DNA of 64,000 nucleotides, from the NCBI GenBank assembly GCA_036005185.1, contig DASYQS010000057.1, positions 62,001 to 126,000 of the forward strand. The letters run 5' to 3'. Shown here piece by piece: positions 61,592-64,000 of this stretch. Numbering within the stretch: position 1 is the first letter of the stretch; each line of letters starts with the position of its first letter. The notes below the pieces were generated by a model that had not been told where the DNA came from, made no database searches, and saw nothing but the letters and a program-made list of their open reading frames with translations. Source of the stretch: VBAU01 sp036005185 (GTDB taxonomy: Bacteria > Bacteroidota > Bacteroidia > Chitinophagales > Chitinophagaceae). A program made the translations under genes and the position numbers.

Positions 61592-63337
61592 TCAAAAATT
61601 TGAAATCGTAAATTTTTGGTCCCGTAGTACAATGGATAGTACGCAAGTCTCCGGAACTTGATATCCCAGTTCGATTCTGGGCGGGACTACCCAGCGAGAA
61701 TTTTGGCCAGTTTTTTCAGACTGGCCATTTTTATTTTTCGACAGATCGCTTACCAGATCAGGGATTTCAGCGAACAAAGAATTTACTCTTAGGGTTCGAA
61801 CACGATCTTTTTTCTTCGAATACACAATTCCTTCAGGGAAGACAAGTGATTGCAATTTCCTTTTATCATCAAAATCTCTGGAAAGCCATAATTGACTGAG
61901 GTTTTCAGCAATTTCCAATCCTTTCTCGATGATCTTTTCAAGGTTCGAACTGTTTATTGTTTGGACAGACAGTCTTTGCTCTAATTCTTTCTTTTCGTCT
62001 TCATATTTCTTCGAGTATTTCTCAAACAGTTCTTTATTGATTTCCCCATCGACAAATCTTTTTTCCAGCTTTTCCGTTTTTTCAATTATTTCCGAAAGTT
62101 GTTTTTTGATCCATGCCTGTTCCCCGAAACAATCTTCAAGCTTATTTTCAAGAATTATTTTGATCTTTTCTTTCAGTTTGTTTTGAAATTTCCTATCGTA
62201 TTCAAACCGTTTTAGCTCGTTTGCGAATAAAGTATTTAAATGTTTCGCATTGACGTTTACTTTCGAATTTTTCTTGCGGGATTTATAGTAATATATTCCT
62301 TTTTGAATGTATCCCGTCATCGGAGAAATTTCCGCATTATCGGAGTTTTCAGAAAAATCGGGAAAGGCGGGAATATCGGAATTGCAGGAAACCTCCGCAA
62401 GTACAAATGCTTTAAGCGGTAAATCCTCTATTTTATGCGTTTTAGCGATTCCTGCCCTCGGTTGCTCAGCGATAACGCGGTTAGCGGCGAGAAACAGCGC
62501 ATCGGAAACGAGTTTCGGATGATGGCCGCGATAGATTTCGCCGGAAATTAAAGAATGGGTTATATAGCCGCAATAAAAGGGGTTGCTTAAAATACGAATG
62601 AAGCTTTTATAGTTGATCTTGCAACCTTTCTTTTTTAGTTTGTTTACTATTTCCAGATTCGTAAGAATTCCCTCAGCTTTCAACCTAAAGCCTTCCCGCA
62701 ACAATTCGCCTTGCTCATTGATGATATACTTATGATTCTTCGCCCTTTCTTTTCTATTGAGGTTTGTATATCCGAAAGGAGTTGCCGCCACCCAATAGCC
62801 TTGCCTGAGATTTTCAATCATTCCGGCAATGACTTTATCTTTTCTTAATTCATTATCGAATTGGCTGAATAAATAAAGCATATCCCTGTGTAGCCTACCG
62901 GACGGAAAAGTTGTGTCTATCTCCTGACTTACAGCAATTATTTTTACCCCGATCTTTTGAAGTTCCTGGCTTAAAAATGCTGCATTTGCACCGCTGCGAG
63001 AAAACCTGTCGTAAGAATAAACAAGAATTGTATCAATGCTCTTATTCTTCCTGACATATTCAAGCATTTTCTTAAATTCCTTTCTTTCATCCCCTTTGGC
63101 AGATTCATACGTACCCCCAAAATAGGATTTGATTGAACAGCCATGCTTATATGCATACTGTTCACAATATCTCTTTTGGCTATTGAGACTAGTATTGTTT
63201 TCGGCCTGCTCCTTGGAACTGACACGGGTATAGATGACACAGTTCTTGGTTGAACGTATCGAATGAATGGTTGACTTCTTTGCAAAATTTTGCAAAGAAG
63301 AATTGATACTGGAACTTGTTCCATTATTTGTTTTCAT
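61592..63337 (-). CDS. large serine recombinase (integrase of a tRNA-Arg-targeted element)
   Basis: 581 residues from ATG 63337; a TTG two codons earlier is less likely. The resolvase domain has the catalytic Ser40 in YTRVSSKEQAENNTS, YSYDRFSRSGANAAF and LFSQFDNELRKDKV. The Recombinase domain follows (~190-300: GFRLKAEGILTNLEIV, ILSNPFYCGYITH). The zinc-ribbon region (~310-360) keeps only one Cys and has an insertion. A long coiled coil (~375-480) precedes the tail. The last ~40 residues (RWVVPPRIELGYQVPE ...) are antisense translation of tRNA-Arg and its terminator side. The start overlaps the upstream small gene (ATGA). Confidence 0.88.
   Translation of the reverse strand: MKTNNGTSSSINSSLQNFAKKSTIHSIRSTKNCVIYTRVSSKEQAENNTSLNSQKRYCEQYAYKHGCSIKSYFGGTYESAKGDERKEFKKMLEYVRKNKSIDTILVYSYDRFSRSGANAAFLSQELQKIGVKIIAVSQEIDTTFPSGRLHRDMLYLFSQFDNELRKDKVIAGMIENLRQGYWVAATPFGYTNLNRKERAKNHKYIINEQGELLREGFRLKAEGILTNLEIVNKLKKKGCKINYKSFIRILSNPFYCGYITHSLISGEIYRGHHPKLVSDALFLAANRVIAEQPRAGIAKTHKIEDLPLKAFVLAEVSCNSDIPAFPDFSENSDNAEISPMTGYIQKGIYYYKSRKKNSKVNVNAKHLNTLFANELKRFEYDRKFQNKLKEKIKIILENKLEDCFGEQAWIKKQLSEIIEKTEKLEKRFVDGEINKELFEKYSKKYEDEKKELEQRLSVQTINSSNLEKIIEKGLEIAENLSQLWLSRDFDDKRKLQSLVFPEGIVYSKKKDRVRTLRVNSLFAEIPDLVSDLSKNKNGQSEKTGQNSRWVVPPRIELGYQVPETCVLSIVLRDQKFTISNF
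61618..61689 (+). tRNA. tRNA-Arg, anticodon CCG
   Basis: A complete cloverleaf can be drawn: acceptor GGTCCCG / CGGGACT (terminal G-U), D-arm GTAC / GTAC, anticodon stem CAAGT / ACTTG with loop CTCCGGA (anticodon CCG, reading CGG), a 4-base variable loop and T-arm CCCAG-TTCGATT-CTGGG, then discriminator A. CCA is not encoded. The minus-strand recombinase gene runs through the whole tRNA in antisense, the mark of an integration site. Confidence 0.93.
61646..61690. mobile_element. probable attachment-site region in the 3' half of tRNA-Arg
   Basis: The integrase gene lies immediately 3' of the tRNA, and its last ~25 codons are the antisense of the tRNA. Elements of this type recombine within the tRNA 3' half and regenerate it. 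The other att copy would be beyond 64000, so core length cannot be determined here; these limits are approximate. Confidence 0.45.
61704..61738 (+). terminator. terminator hairpin downstream of tRNA-Arg
   Basis: TGGCCAGT (61704-61711) pairs with ACTGGCCA (61720-61727), 8-base loop, then TTTTTATTTTT. It is a good rho-independent terminator for the tRNA on the + strand, and lies inside the 3' part of the recombinase gene on the other strand. Confidence 0.7.
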
Positions 63338-63516
63338 AAGCAATTCAAATCTTTTAAAAGTTGTTTAACGATAATTTCGGCAAAACAAATAACCTGTTGG
63401 TCTAACGTTAAGTTAGCCTTTTTGGTTTCCCGTTTCGACTTTGTTCTTTGCGGTTGTTCGTGGGATTTGCTTTTATCTTCCTTGAGATTGGAAGTTCTCG
63501 CACCTTGCAATAACAT
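63334..63516 (-). CDS. small hypothetical protein coupled to the recombinase
   Basis: A 60-residue, lysine-rich protein; the first 35 residues are polar (KEDKSKSHEQPQRTKSKRE) and the last 22 form a hydrophobic helix-like end (LDQQVICFAEIIVKQLLKDL). Its TGA stop overlaps the recombinase ATG as ATGA at 63337-63334, a classic sign of translational coupling and the main reason to accept it. It may be a recombination directionality factor or an accessory DNA-binding protein, but no motif proves that. Confidence 0.5.
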   Translation of the reverse strand: MLLQGARTSNLKEDKSKSHEQPQRTKSKRETKKANLTLDQQVICFAEIIVKQLLKDLNCL

Positions 63517-63810
63517 GACGTGTCATATTGCAGATCAATCCGGTGAAGCACCATAACTGATCCTGGGTGTGAGATAATTGTGGGGTTTTGAGAAACATAT
63601 CAAAACTAATTGTAAAGACAAGATAATAAAAAGATGCAAAATCCAATAATCATAAATTCGAAACTTTTTAACCTTTTCCAGTTTTTTTTACTATGGTCAC
63701 TGTATGATGTTTCTTCATGTGGAGTTATCCCAAGCTACGGATATGGCAATAACAAACACCTTAGTATCTGAAATTCTGCCATGTATCTTTAGTTTTCTAA
63801 GAAAACTGAT
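63517..63810. other. non-coding gap inside the putative integrative element
   Basis: 294 bp between the small gene and a partial gene at the right edge, both on the minus strand. On the minus strand TAGTTTTG appears near 63600 and could be a -7 box for the recombinase pair, but no well-spaced -33 box was found. No RNA gene or repeat was recognised. Confidence 0.3.
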
Positions 63811-64000
63811 TCAATTTATGTGTTTTTCAATTTCAAATGGGATTCTCAAAAGTTGATCTTTGAAAAGTTTAACAGTATCTGGGTCTATTTTGTTTATTCG
63901 AAAATAAGTTTTCCATTCGGAAACTCCATCATAGGTACAATGTCTTATAAAATTTAAAATAGATTCTCGGTTTTGTAATTGTTTCCAATGAGGATGAGAT
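63811..64000 (-). CDS. partial hypothetical protein (C-terminal 62 residues)
   Basis: The frame is open from the right edge to a TGA at 63811-63813. Visible residues include HWKQLQNRESILNFIRH, YDGVSEWKTYFRI and DPDTVKLFKDQLLRIPFEI. The amino-acid usage looks protein-like (Trp and aromatic residues, no low complexity). It belongs to the putative integrative element. The start lies outside the window and no family was recognised. Confidence 0.45.
   Translation of the reverse strand, partial: SHPHWKQLQNRESILNFIRHCTYDGVSEWKTYFRINKIDPDTVKLFKDQLLRIPFEIEKHIN

Noticed and set aside
61592..61700. Conserved functional domain at the recombinase C-terminus
   Set aside because: The residues are the antisense translation of tRNA-Arg and so follow from integration rather than from a folded domain.
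63290..63556. 88-codon plus-strand open frame at the recombinase start
   Set aside because: It is antisense to the small coupled gene and the recombinase start; Cys-rich but without a recognisable domain.

Overview
The window looks like a chromosomal segment of a Bacteroidota bacterium, most likely Chitinophagaceae. The evidence is a FecI-type sigma factor and FecR anti-sigma factor feeding a SusC receptor with an STN domain and a SusD lipoprotein, many lipoproteins, AT-rich intergenic DNA, weak Shine-Dalgarno sequences, TAnnTTTG-like promoter boxes, and three GH144-type glucanases (a family founded on a Chitinophaga pinensis enzyme). The genus cannot be named from sequence alone.

Region 1 (1-24.6 kb) is a surface polysaccharide locus of 24 genes, almost all on the + strand. 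It starts inside a WbpD/WlbB-type acetyltransferase followed by a WlbA/WbpB-type dehydrogenase, the pair that builds UDP-2,3-diacetamido-2,3-dideoxy-uronic acid. Then come a Wzx-like flippase, four GT4 and one GT2 glycosyltransferases, two SDR nucleotide-sugar enzymes, seven SAM-methyltransferase-like proteins (two FkbM, one DUF268), an asparagine-synthase-like amidotransferase, a membrane-anchored transglutaminase-like protein, two NodB-type deacetylases, a Wzy-like membrane protein on the opposite strand, and a CpsB/YwqE-type PHP tyrosine phosphatase. No initiating transferase, Wza or Wzc is in view, so the locus probably extends to the left.

Region 2 (24.7-26.4 kb) holds an ECF sigma factor, type I isopentenyl-diphosphate isomerase and a small membrane protein. 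Region 3 (26.5-34.3 kb) is a glycan-sensing and uptake unit: sigma factor, FecR, a structured leader, SusC, SusD and a LamG lipoprotein, closed by a strong terminator hairpin.

Region 4 (34.4-57.3 kb) is an unbroken run of 14 co-directional, tightly spaced genes: a seven-heme cytochrome c, an FG-GAP/ASPIC-UnbV lipoprotein, two GH30, three tandem GH144-like proteins, a Gfo/Idh oxidoreductase, a PhyH dioxygenase, a GMC oxidoreductase, a GH43-like protein with F5/8C and Fn3-like modules, an SGNH hydrolase, GH97 and GH3. A second GH3 follows at 58.6 kb. Together this is a polysaccharide-utilization locus that probably attacks a beta-glucan-containing glycan (the GH144/GH3 pair suggests beta-1,2-glucan) and adds an oxidative sugar-processing module.

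Between the two GH3 genes lies 1.25 kb of non-coding DNA: a dead Y1 (IS200/RAYT-like) transposase flanked by two same-order arrays of different hairpins, a REP/RAYT-like arrangement. Other palindromic repeats are scattered through the window, and two sit in frame inside genes (a deacetylase and the GH43-like gene).

Region 5 (60.9-64 kb) has a PAP2 phosphatase, tRNA-Arg(CCG) with its terminator, and a large serine recombinase whose C-terminal codons run antisense through the tRNA. This is the signature of an integrative element inserted at the tRNA 3' end, with the element body extending past the right edge.
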